Assembly: GCA_964450835.1 (NCBI GenBank)
Contig: CAYVEQ010000069.1
Coordinates: forward strand, 1-5,742
Source: Caccocola sp964450835
GTDB taxonomy: Bacteria; Synergistota; Synergistia; Synergistales; Synergistaceae
DNA: 5,742 nt
Reading direction: 5' to 3'
A model generated the notes under the pieces. It worked only from the letters and a program-made list of their open reading frames with translations. It was not told the origin of the DNA and ran no database searches. Position 1 is the stretch's first letter; each line of letters opens with the position of its first letter. Shown here in pieces: positions 1 through 5,705 of this stretch. Position numbers and translations under genes: made by a program.

Positions 1-2
1 TT

Positions 3-1331
3 TTATTTTTTCAGCGTGCGGCCTTTTCTTTCAAAGGCGGGGCTTTCGTAGCTGTCAAAGTCTGTGCGGTTTTCGGGCGCGCTCTGCTCCGCCGTCTGAT
101 CTTCTTTCCGCTCTTCCGTTCCGCTGTCAAGCAGCCACGATGGCACGTGCACTCCCGCGTAGGGCGACAGGCGCTCCGTTTTCGTCTCGGGCTCCGGTCC
201 GGGCTCTTCCGCAGCGGCGGGGGCGGCGTTTTTTCTTGACGCCAGCGGCTCCGCCTCCGTACGCGCCGGCCCGGCGGGGTCTTCCTCTTCAAAGCCAGAA
301 GCGACGATTGTCACCTCGACTTCTTCCTCTATCGACGCGTCCTCGGCGCAGCCCCAGATGAACTGCGCATCCGGCGACTTCACATCTTCGACTATCTCCG
401 CGACGCGGCCCAAATCGTAAATCGCGAGTTCTTTTCTGTGCGTGATGTTCATGAGAACGCCGCGCGCCCCGCGCATCGAACATTCCATCAGCGGACTTTC
501 AAGCGCCATGCGCACGGCCTTTTCAAGACAGCCCTCGCCGCTTGCCGCGCCGACGCCCATCACCGTGCGCCCTGCGCCGCGCATGACGGCGCAGAGGTCG
601 GCAAAGTCGACGTTGACCATGCCGGAGCGTGTGACGAGATCCGTCACGCCCTGCACCGCCTGGCGCAGCACTTCGTCCGCGAGAGAAAATGATTCCGTGA
701 GAGGGGTGTTTTTCTGGGCAAGATCGAGCAGCCTGTCGTTCGGCACGACAATCAGCGCGTCCACTTCACCGGCGAGCTTTTTTATCCCTTCGTCGGCGCA
801 TTGGGCGCGGCGTCTGCCCTCGAAGGAGAAGGGCCTTGTCACGACGGCGACGGTCAGCGCTCCCGTTTCATGGGCGGCGTGCGCGATTATCGGGATTGCT
901 CCCGTGCCGGTGCCTCCTCCCATTCCCGCTGTGAGGTAGACCATGTCGGCGTCTTTTATATATTTGCGTATTTCGTCCAGCGACTCAACAGCGGCCCGTT
1001 CGCCCACTTCCGGCTTGGAGCCGGCGCCGTGTCCTTTCGTTGTTTTTTCTCCGAGCACTATCCTTGATTCGCAGAGCGAGAGGTCAAGCGAGCGCACGTC
1101 GGTGTTTACTGCGAGAGTGGCGACGTTTTTAATGCCGTGGGAGATTATGTGGTTGAGGGCGTTTCCGCCGCCTCCGCCGATGGCTATGACTTTTATCGAC
1201 TCGCGGAAAAGTTCCCGAGGCGCGGGCTCTTTTATAATTTCTTTATCGTCGGAGGAAATTTCGCGAATCCCGGGCTTTTCCCCGAACTGTTCAGCGTATG
1301 AGTATTCTTCTGCGGGCACGGCGCGACACAC
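3..1331 (-). CDS. ftsZ: Cell division protein FtsZ
   Basis: FtsZ is the tubulin-like GTPase that polymerises into the cytoplasmic Z-ring and recruits the division machinery. The 442-residue frame shows the glycine-rich GGGGGN loop (about 52-57), the tubulin signature GGGTGTG (138-144), the FEG plus arginine cluster that contacts guanine nucleotide (170-175) and the T7 synergy loop NVDFADL (240-246) with both acidic residues D242 and D245 kept, so the enzyme should be active. The conserved core starts near residue 46 and ends near 350; a Glu/Pro/Ala-rich disordered linker follows, then short tail motifs. About 45 residues precede the core, longer than in E. coli. The start at 1331 is GTG, but the Shine-Dalgarno-like AAGGTG overlaps it and sits 9 bases before an in-frame GTG at 1319, which I consider the likelier start (438 residues). 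The gene is divergent from a PerM-like gene, so no ftsA lies immediately upstream. The family assignment is certain; the exact start is not. Confidence 0.97.
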   Translation of the reverse strand: MCRAVPAEEYSYAEQFGEKPGIREISSDDKEIIKEPAPRELFRESIKVIAIGGGGGNALNHIISHGIKNVATLAVNTDVRSLDLSLCESRIVLGEKTTKGHGAGSKPEVGERAAVESLDEIRKYIKDADMVYLTAGMGGGTGTGAIPIIAHAAHETGALTVAVVTRPFSFEGRRRAQCADEGIKKLAGEVDALIVVPNDRLLDLAQKNTPLTESFSLADEVLRQAVQGVTDLVTRSGMVNVDFADLCAVMRGAGRTVMGVGAASGEGCLEKAVRMALESPLMECSMRGARGVLMNITHRKELAIYDLGRVAEIVEDVKSPDAQFIWGCAEDASIEEEVEVTIVASGFEEEDPAGPARTEAEPLASRKNAAPAAAEEPGPEPETKTERLSPYAGVHVPSWLLDSGTEERKEDQTAEQSAPENRTDFDSYESPAFERKGRTLKK

Positions 1332-1397
1332 CTTCTTTGTCGGTTGATGTATAATATTTAAAGTGTTCTTATTATAACATCGAGAGGTGTTAATTTA
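1332..1397. promoter_or_regulatory. Divergent promoter region, ftsZ / PerM-like gene
   Basis: This 66-base AT-rich spacer must drive both flanking genes. A perfect TATAAT for the minus strand lies at 1376-1371, giving ftsZ a leader of roughly 35-50 bases. A perfect TATAAT for the plus strand lies at 1350-1355, about 40 bases before the PerM-like start. No good -35 hexamer stands at the usual distance from either, so the -10 boxes are only candidates. The PerM-like gene has a good ribosome binding site, AGAGGTG at 1383-1389, 8 bases before its ATG. Confidence 0.45.
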
Positions 1398-2507
1398 ATG
1401 ACTTCGGGAAGCGGAAACGCGAACTTTTTCGGCGGCAAAGTCGCATTTATAATTTTTTTCGTCCTTTTCGCGTTAATCGCATGGAACATAGCCTCTCCTC
1501 TGATAAACCCGATAATCTGGGCCGCTCTGCTTTCCTTCGTCGTCGCGCCGCTTGACAGGAAGATAAACCGGTTGCTCTTCAAAGGCCGCCGGCCGAGCAT
1601 CTCCGCCGCTCTCACTCTGACCGCCGTGCTTCTCATCTGCATCATTCCCGTTCTTTTCGCCGCCTCAGCTCTCGCGGGCGAACTCGCGAACATCGCCAGG
1701 GTTTTCGCGCACTTTTTCGTAAAAATCCAGCAGACCGCCAATAACGGGGCTGTGATAGAGTTTCCCGGCTGGATGCCCGCGTGGGTAACGCAAAACATCA
1801 GAAACTTCATGGCGGATTCGGAGGCTGTGCGCGGCGCGGCGCAGAATATCGCGCTCTGGGCGACTCGCGCCGTCAGCTCAGTTTCTGCGCGGCTGATAGA
1901 AAGCGGAGCCTCGTTCCTGCTATGCTACGTCATCACGATGATGGTCTCTTTCTTTTTTATCCGCGACGGCGGAAAAATTACGGATTACATAAGGAGTGTC
2001 ACTCCCCTTGAGCCGGCGGAGAAGACGCGGTTTTTCAGCCAGATTTCAGGAATCTTAAACTCGATCATTTACGGAATCATCTTCACCGTCGCGGTGCAGG
2101 CCGCGCTCGGCGGTCTGGGCTGGTGGTTCGTCGGCCTCGGGAACCCTCTTTTCTTCGGGGTACTTATGTTCTTCTTCGGCATGTTCCCCGCCGGGACGGC
2201 TGTCGTCTGGGTGCCCGGTTCGCTTTATCTCGCTCTTTCGGGCGACATCGGGAACGCCGCGCTGCTTTTTGTCTGGGGAGCGGCGATAGTGGGGACGATT
2301 GACAATCTGCTCAGGCCCTATCTTATCACGGCGGGAGGAAGAAACGGCGTTGAAATCTCGACTCTCGCGATAACAGTCGGTCTCTTCGGCGGCGTTGTGA
2401 AGTGGGGTTTTCTCGGTGTTTTCATAGGCCCTCTGCTGCTGGTGCTCTTCATCTCCGTCTGCGACCTTTACAGAAAGCGCTGGCTTGAAAGCGCCGGGGG
2501 AAGATAG
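1398..2507 (+). CDS. AI-2E / PerM-family membrane transporter
   Basis: This 369-residue polytopic inner-membrane protein belongs to the AI-2E transporter family (UPF0118, PF01594; relatives include PerM, TqsA and YdiK). Visible family marks are a PLDRKINR stretch after the first two hydrophobic segments (51-58), FFFIRDG (185-191) ending the third main hydrophobic block, a glycine-rich VQAALGGLG (233-241), the segment around FPAGTAVVWVP (263-273), DNLLRPYLI (302-310), and a glycine-rich GPLLL near 344-348. A long polar, probably extracytoplasmic or helical domain lies between about residues 95 and 165, as usual in the family. Length is typical. Members have been linked to autoinducer-2 export, sodium/proton exchange or other substrates, so the family name should not be read as proof of AI-2 transport; no luxS is visible here. 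The ATG is supported by AGAGGTG 8 bases upstream. The stop codon touches the mntP start, which implies one transcript and probably coupled translation. Confidence 0.9.
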   Translation: MTSGSGNANFFGGKVAFIIFFVLFALIAWNIASPLINPIIWAALLSFVVAPLDRKINRLLFKGRRPSISAALTLTAVLLICIIPVLFAASALAGELANIARVFAHFFVKIQQTANNGAVIEFPGWMPAWVTQNIRNFMADSEAVRGAAQNIALWATRAVSSVSARLIESGASFLLCYVITMMVSFFFIRDGGKITDYIRSVTPLEPAEKTRFFSQISGILNSIIYGIIFTVAVQAALGGLGWWFVGLGNPLFFGVLMFFFGMFPAGTAVVWVPGSLYLALSGDIGNAALLFVWGAAIVGTIDNLLRPYLITAGGRNGVEISTLAITVGLFGGVVKWGFLGVFIGPLLLVLFISVCDLYRKRWLESAGGR

Positions 2508-3065
2508 TTGCCTCTGTCCGAGTCGCTCGCGGCGGCCGCTGTCGGCGCGTCGCTCGCGATGGATGCTTTTTCGGTTTCTATCTGCATAGGCCTGTCGGAC
2601 GGGCGCGCCGGCGCCGGAAAGGCTCTCGCGGCGGGCTGCGCTTTCGGTGCTTTTCAGTTTTTCATGCCGCTCGCCGGAGGCCTCATAGCTGAGAAAATTT
2701 CCTTTTTCCCCGGCTCGTGGACGCCGTGGCTTGCCGCCGCGCTCATAGTATGGGTCGCCTTCAACATGATACGTGAGGCGGGGAGCGAAAGCGAGCGCTC
2801 TTTTGTTTCCGTTACGCCGAAAAACCTGCTTCTGCTCTCCTTCGCCACGTCGCTCGACGCGCTCGCCGTAGGCTTTTCGGTCGCGAGCACCGGCGGCTCC
2901 GCCGTTTTGCTCGCGGCACTCGCCGGGGTCATAACTTTTATACTTTCTTTCTGCGGCGCGCTCCTCGGCAAAAAGCTCGGCTCGCGCTTCGGCAGGCAGT
3001 CCGAATACGCCGGAGGCGCCGTGCTGCTCGTGATAGCGGCGCGGATAATCATTCAGGCGCTTTAG
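2508..3065 (+). CDS. mntP: Manganese efflux pump MntP
   Basis: MntP exports excess Mn(II) across the cytoplasmic membrane. The 185-residue product matches the family (formerly DUF204, PF02659) in length and in its internal two-fold repeat: each half opens with a membrane helix carrying a conserved aspartate, LAMDAFSVS (16-24, D19) and ATSLDALAVGFS (113-124, D117). These match the aspartates needed for export in studied MntP proteins. The first half also has the typical GAFQFFMPLAGG (47-58). Six hydrophobic segments are evident. The start is TTG, immediately after the TAG of the PerM-like gene; the purine run GGGGGAAG (2496-2503) can serve as ribosome binding site. The next in-frame ATG (codon 18) would remove most of helix 1 and abut D19, so TTG is preferred. 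Many mntP genes sit behind a yybP-ykoY manganese riboswitch; here there is no room for one directly upstream, so metal control, if any, would act on the operon promoter or elsewhere. Confidence 0.95.
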   Translation: MPLSESLAAAAVGASLAMDAFSVSICIGLSDGRAGAGKALAAGCAFGAFQFFMPLAGGLIAEKISFFPGSWTPWLAAALIVWVAFNMIREAGSESERSFVSVTPKNLLLLSFATSLDALAVGFSVASTGGSAVLLAALAGVITFILSFCGALLGKKLGSRFGRQSEYAGGAVLLVIAARIIIQAL

Positions 3066-3317
3066 CCGGCTTCGCGCAAGAGAGGCTTCCCGCCCCGGGC
3101 CGTCCGCGCCGAATTTTTATAAACGCCTGTCCGCGCCCGCCCGCGTTCCTTTCCTCTCCGGGGAGAGATCGTTCCGCAGTCGCGCGTTGTCCCGTCGGGA
3201 AACGCTCCCCTCACGCCGCACCTTTTCCCGGTTTGCCCGGCTCTCCGCCGTGCGCAGTTCCGTAATAACCGCGCGGCTTACATTTCAGATTGGTCGCGCG
3301 CGAAACAGCGCGGCGGC
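3066..3317. other. Gene-poor GC-rich spacer between convergent genes
   Basis: No gene can be supported in these roughly 250 bases. One plus-strand frame is open across the region and into the terminator (TTG start at 3187, 60 codons), but its product is an Arg/Ser-rich string with no ribosome binding site, no recognisable motif and a C-terminus encoded by the terminator hairpin, so I treat it as chance openness in GC-rich DNA. A small CTCTC/GAGAG hairpin (3154-3167) has no T-tract. Nothing resembles a tRNA or a known RNA element. Confidence 0.6.
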
Positions 3318-3366
3318 AAAAAAGAACCCGCGAAAAATTTTGCTCTTCTTCGCGGGCGGCTTTTTA
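3318..3366. terminator. Bidirectional intrinsic terminator
   Basis: An 8-bp perfect stem, CCCGCGAA (3327-3334) with TTCGCGGG (3349-3356), encloses a 14-base loop. On the plus strand it is followed after four bases by TTTTT (3361-3365), and on the minus strand after three bases by six Ts (A-tract 3318-3323). It sits between the convergent mntP and YjiH-family genes, just past the end of the latter, and so can stop transcription from both sides. Confidence 0.85.
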
Positions 3367-3400
3367 TAAAACGGTTGAGGGCGTGTGCGGCCCGCGCCTC

Positions 3401-4720
3401 CTAAAGAACATCCTTAAAGCCGAGCAGCATTGCGAGAGGCACCGTGATTATGATGCTTAACACGACGCGCTCGAACCATATTACGACGATGTCCTTCAGC
3501 GTGATCGGAATGTCCGTCCCCATCACGCAGGGAATGCTGGCGGAGAAGAAAAGTATCTCGGAGATGCTGACGACCGCTATTACGAATTTAATAAGCGGGG
3601 TGGCCGTCTTCGCGATAAGCAAAGCGGGCAGGAACATCTCGGGCAGCGATATTGCCGCGGCCTTGCCGGCGAGAGCCGCCTGCTCGATGCCGAAGACCTT
3701 GAAGAAAGGATAGAATACATAGCCGAACCAGTCAAAGAGCGGCGTGTACTCTGCGAGCACAAGGCCGAGCAACCCGACTGACATGATAGAGGGAACTACG
3801 CTGAAAGCCATGTTCAGCCCGGCGTAGAGGTTGTCCCACACGAGCTTGGGAAGAGGCTCCGTCTCGGCCGCAGTTGCGATGCCGGACTGCCATGCGCGCG
3901 AGATGAGAGAACCGGAATATTCCGGGTCTTCGGTCTTTTCCCCGGTGAAATAGCTGTCCGGGATAGAGCGCAGCGGCCACAGCCGCGCTGTAATGGCGGT
4001 GACGATAAAGGTAACGATCATCGACACCCAGAAATAGAGCCCCCAGTGATCCATCAGATTCAGAGTCTTTGCCACGATGAGAAGGAAGGTGGCGGAGACG
4101 GTGGAGAAGCCGGTGGCTATTACCGCGGCTTCCCGCGCGGAATATCTTCCCTGGCGGTAAACGCCGTTTGTGATAAGCAGGGCTATCGAGTAGCTGCCGA
4201 CGAAAGATGCGACAGCGTCTATCGCGGAGCGCCCCGGCGTCTTAAAGACCGGGCGCATGACGGGGGTCATAAGCACTCCGGTAAACTCCATCAGGCCGAA
4301 GCTCGCGAGGAAAGCGAGGAAAACGGAGCCAATCGGGATGACGAGGCCGACCGGCGTCGAGAGCTTGTCATAAAGGAAGGGGCCGAAATCGGGGCGGCTG
4401 AGCCACTCCGGCGGATTAAGGTTGAAAGCGAGCACTGTGCCGGCGACGGCTCCGCAAATCTTGGCTATCGAGAAGAAAATCGTTATCCCGTTCTTGTTCC
4501 AGTTTTTGCGGACGAAGGGCAGGACGGCTCCCACATACATTACTATAAGAATGTAATATTTCGCGACCGCTGTGAGATGCGTCGTTATAAAGGTGATGAT
4601 ATGGTCAACCGGAATCGTTGACTTGCCGCCTATCTCAAGCGGACAGAAAAACATGAACAGGCCGAAAAGGCTGTATAAAACAAATTTCATCACAGCCGTA
4701 CTATCTTGTTTCTTTTCCAT
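3401..4720 (-). CDS. YjiH-family membrane protein with Gate domains
   Basis: This 439-residue, very hydrophobic protein has the layout of the YjiH family (COG3314), members of the nucleoside-recognition or Gate superfamily (PF07670) that also includes spore maturation proteins SpmA/SpmB and parts of concentrative nucleoside and FeoB transporters. I count about ten membrane segments. A Gate-like block lies at about 163-209 (GRSAID, then SFVGSYSIALLITNGVY and a STVS turn), with a second related block at about 358-425 (SLPEMFLPALLIAK, then SISEILFFSASIPCV). A polar loop of some 50 residues (about 250-300) separates the halves. In E. coli, yjiH lies near yjiG and iadA, which hints at a transport role; the substrate is unknown and no partner enzyme or YjiG-like gene adjoins it here. 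The ATG is firm: AAGGAG (4734-4729) lies 8 bases upstream. The gene is a single unit closed by the terminator at 3318-3366 and preceded by a long structured leader. Confidence 0.87.
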   Translation of the reverse strand: MEKKQDSTAVMKFVLYSLFGLFMFFCPLEIGGKSTIPVDHIITFITTHLTAVAKYYILIVMYVGAVLPFVRKNWNKNGITIFFSIAKICGAVAGTVLAFNLNPPEWLSRPDFGPFLYDKLSTPVGLVIPIGSVFLAFLASFGLMEFTGVLMTPVMRPVFKTPGRSAIDAVASFVGSYSIALLITNGVYRQGRYSAREAAVIATGFSTVSATFLLIVAKTLNLMDHWGLYFWVSMIVTFIVTAITARLWPLRSIPDSYFTGEKTEDPEYSGSLISRAWQSGIATAAETEPLPKLVWDNLYAGLNMAFSVVPSIMSVGLLGLVLAEYTPLFDWFGYVFYPFFKVFGIEQAALAGKAAAISLPEMFLPALLIAKTATPLIKFVIAVVSISEILFFSASIPCVMGTDIPITLKDIVVIWFERVVLSIIITVPLAMLLGFKDVL

Positions 4721-4769
4721 AGTTCCATCTCCTTTTTAAATATAAGAACATAAACGCCTCTGTTTTCCC

Positions 4770-4794
4770 AAAAAGACAGCTTGGCGCGAAGCTG
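4770..4794 (-). terminator. Terminator-like hairpin in the YjiH-gene leader
   Basis: Read on the minus strand, a 6-bp stem CAGCTT/AAGCTG (4794-4789 with 4782-4777) closes a six-base loop and is followed directly by TCTTTTT (4776-4770). This is the form of a weak intrinsic terminator, placed about 50 bases before the YjiH-family start and downstream of the candidate promoter, so it may act as an attenuator. Only three of six pairs are GC, and no clear antiterminator pairing was found by eye. Confidence 0.4.
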
Positions 4795-4798
4795 AAAT

Positions 4799-4828
4799 CC
4801 GCTTGCGGCGGCAGACGGTCGCGAGCGG
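4799..4828 (-). other. Imperfect hairpin in the YjiH-gene leader
   Basis: CCGCTTGCG (4799-4807) is complementary to CGCGAGCGG (4820-4828) at eight of nine positions around a 12-base loop. It stands just upstream of the terminator-like hairpin in the minus-strand transcript. The odd pair would be G-U if read as plus-strand RNA and a C-A mismatch in the minus-strand transcript. Function unknown; it is listed as part of the structured leader. Confidence 0.35.
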
Positions 4829-4853
4829 CACATCTTACCGGTATCTTTTTTTG

Positions 4854-4866
4854 CAAATCACCTCCT
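4854..4866 (-). promoter_or_regulatory. Strong internal Shine-Dalgarno in YjiH-gene leader
   Basis: On the minus strand AGGAGGTGAT matches the 16S rRNA 3' end over ten bases, an unusually complete ribosome binding site, yet it lies about 140 bases before the YjiH-family ATG. A TTG follows after four bases (4856-4854) and opens a 51-codon frame that ends at 4701, overlapping the first 20 bases of the YjiH-family gene in another frame. An alternative GTG (4861-4859) would encode only eight residues. Either may be a leader peptide; the predicted 51-residue product has no motif I recognise. The spacing is short for efficient initiation. Confidence 0.3.
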
Positions 4867-4900
4867 CGATAAAAACAACGGAGCAGAACCAAACTTTTGC

Positions 4901-4920
4901 GAGCCGCCGCCGTGCGGCTC
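4901..4920 (-). other. Perfect GC-rich hairpin near the leader 5' end
   Basis: GAGCCGC (4901-4907) pairs perfectly with GCGGCTC (4914-4920) around a six-base loop. It lies just downstream of the candidate -10 box, so it would form close to the 5' end of the YjiH-gene transcript. No T-tract follows, so it is not a terminator; a 5'-stabilising or regulatory role is possible. Confidence 0.4.
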
Positions 4921-4931
4921 CCGGTTCCGTT

Positions 4932-4976
4932 ATTATAGCTTACTTTCACAAAACGCGCTTTGCCGGGAGGCGCTTT
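4932..4976 (-). promoter_or_regulatory. Candidate promoter of the YjiH-family gene with direct repeat
   Basis: A perfect TATAAT for the minus strand lies at 4937-4932, giving a leader of about 200 bases. No -35 consensus stands 17 bases upstream; instead the heptamer AAAGCGC occurs twice on the minus strand (4961-4955 and 4976-4970), 15 bases apart, with the nearer copy exactly where the -35 element belongs. This could be an activator or repressor site, but the repeats are short and the assignment is tentative. Confidence 0.4.
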
Positions 4977-5084
4977 TGGTGTTTTGCAATCCGAGCGCGT
5001 CCGCAGAGTTTTTAGTCAAATAAAAACAAAAGAAAATATCCCTTTTTATGTGCTTTCAGAGGCCCTATTCACGGCATTCGGCTT

Positions 5085-5090
5085 TATAAT
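5085..5090 (+). promoter_or_regulatory. Candidate -10 box of the cupin gene
   Basis: A perfect TATAAT stands 61 bases before the cupin ATG. No convincing -35 hexamer is seen 16-18 bases upstream. It is the only good -10 box in the region and matches the direction of the cupin gene. Downstream of it, GCGCGGC (5096-5102, or a second copy at 5101-5107) can pair with GCCGCGC (5121-5127), forming a 5' leader hairpin that ends six bases before the ribosome binding site. Confidence 0.45.
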
Positions 5091-5151
5091 CTGAAGCGCG
5101 GCGCGGCACTTCGCACGGAGGCCGCGCAAAACAGGGAGGAGGAACATAAAA

Positions 5152-5496
5152 ATGCTTAAAAACAAAGACGAGGGAATAAAGAGCGAGAAACTGGGCGGAA
5201 GCGGAAAGGGAAAAGCCATGCGCTACCCTGTCGACATTCCCGACGGCGACGGAGCCTTCACAATGACGGCGCGCATCGAGCTGGAGCCGGGGGCTTCGAT
5301 CGGCTATCACACCCACAGCGAAAACGAGGAAGTCTACTTCATCATGAGCGGCGAGGGCACCTACTGTGAGGACGGGGAAAAGATAACGGTCAAACCCGGA
5401 GACATTATGCTCTGCCGCAAAGGCCACTCGCACGGCATCGAAAACAGCGGCGCGGCCGTGCTGGTAATGGGAGCCGCAATAGCGAGGCGCGGTTAG
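5152..5496 (+). CDS. Small single-domain cupin protein
   Basis: This 114-residue protein is a stand-alone cupin (Cupin_2-like) of the usual length for a single beta-barrel. Motif 1 is visible as G47, H53, H55, E60 and G67 (GYHTHSENEEVYFIMSGEG at 51-69), and motif 2 as G83, G91, H94 and N98. H53, H55, E60 and H94 are the expected four metal ligands, so it should bind a divalent metal. The proline usual in motif 2 is replaced by arginine (R89). There is no signal peptide or second domain, so it is probably cytosolic. Such cupins include isomerases, epimerases, dioxygenases and sugar- or ligand-binding proteins; nothing here picks one. The start is strongly supported by GGGAGGAGG (5134-5142), 9 bases before the ATG. 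It is transcribed away from the YjiH-family gene, with which it shares a roughly 430-base intergenic region; no terminator is obvious after it. Confidence 0.9.
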   Translation: MLKNKDEGIKSEKLGGSGKGKAMRYPVDIPDGDGAFTMTARIELEPGASIGYHTHSENEEVYFIMSGEGTYCEDGEKITVKPGDIMLCRKGHSHGIENSGAAVLVMGAAIARRG

Positions 5497-5579
5497 GCGA
5501 AGCGGGTTTATTAACGCGAGAGCGGCGGCAGCCGCGAACGGCACGGCATGTTCAAGCCGGATGACGAGCAAGGCCACAG
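5497..5579. other. Spacer after the cupin gene
   Basis: A short GCGGC/GCCGC hairpin (5522-5526 with 5531-5535, four-base loop) lies 25 bases past the cupin stop but has no T-tract, so it is a poor terminator. In the cupin frame an 11-codon ATG frame (5548-5583) ends in a TGA that overlaps the GTG of the next small ORF as GTGA. No ribosome binding site supports it and I do not call it a gene. Confidence 0.4.
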
Positions 5580-5588
5580 GTGAGCATG

Positions 5589-5705
5589 ATGACCTTCTCG
5601 GTTGCAGCGTTGATTTTTCTCTGTCTGTGCGCTATGGCGAGTTTCGCCGGGGCGTTTGTTTTCGCGCGGTCACGCCGGTGGGGGAGGTCGTTTTTTTGTT
5701 TCTGA
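5589..5705 (+). CDS. Possible small membrane protein, perhaps frameshifted
   Basis: This frame encodes 38 residues from the ATG at 5589 (41 from the GTG at 5580). An AGGTG at 5578-5582 lies six bases before the ATG at 5589. The product is one strong membrane helix, FSVAALIFLCLCAMASFAG and following residues, then a basic turn RSRRWGR, before a stop just after a T7 run (5691-5697). One extra T in that run would join it to the minus-one frame, adding a second hydrophobic segment (FLFLTGLALLAAAFV) and a stop at 5738-5740, to give 50 residues in a helix-turn-helix hairpin. I do not recognise a family. It may be a real small protein, a decayed gene or chance. Confidence 0.35.
   Translation: MTFSVAALIFLCLCAMASFAGAFVFARSRRWGRSFFCF

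Noticed and set aside
442..939. 165-codon plus-strand frame inside ftsZ
   Set aside because: Antisense to the unmistakable FtsZ core; no ribosome binding site or motif.
1358..1810. 150-codon minus-strand frame over the start of the PerM-like gene
   Set aside because: Antisense shadow; the PerM-like gene has family motifs and a good ribosome binding site.
2440..2507. yybP-ykoY manganese riboswitch before mntP
   Set aside because: The DNA upstream of mntP is PerM-like coding sequence and shows no sign of the riboswitch fold.
3187..3369. 60-codon plus-strand frame before the terminator
   Set aside because: TTG start without a ribosome binding site, Arg/Ser-rich product, and its end is encoded by the terminator hairpin itself.
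4046..4621. 191-codon plus-strand frame inside the YjiH-family gene
   Set aside because: Antisense to a membrane protein; its charged Glu/Arg/Gly-rich product is what the complement of hydrophobic codons yields.
4701..4949. Full 82-codon minus-strand frame upstream of the YjiH-family gene
   Set aside because: Its GTG start lies upstream of the candidate -10 box, so the full length would not be transcribed from it; only the 51-codon part after the internal Shine-Dalgarno is kept as a possible leader ORF.
5065..5577. 170-codon minus-strand frame across the cupin gene
   Set aside because: It lies antisense to a cupin with clear motifs and a strong ribosome binding site; the product has no recognisable domain, so it is a GC-rich shadow.
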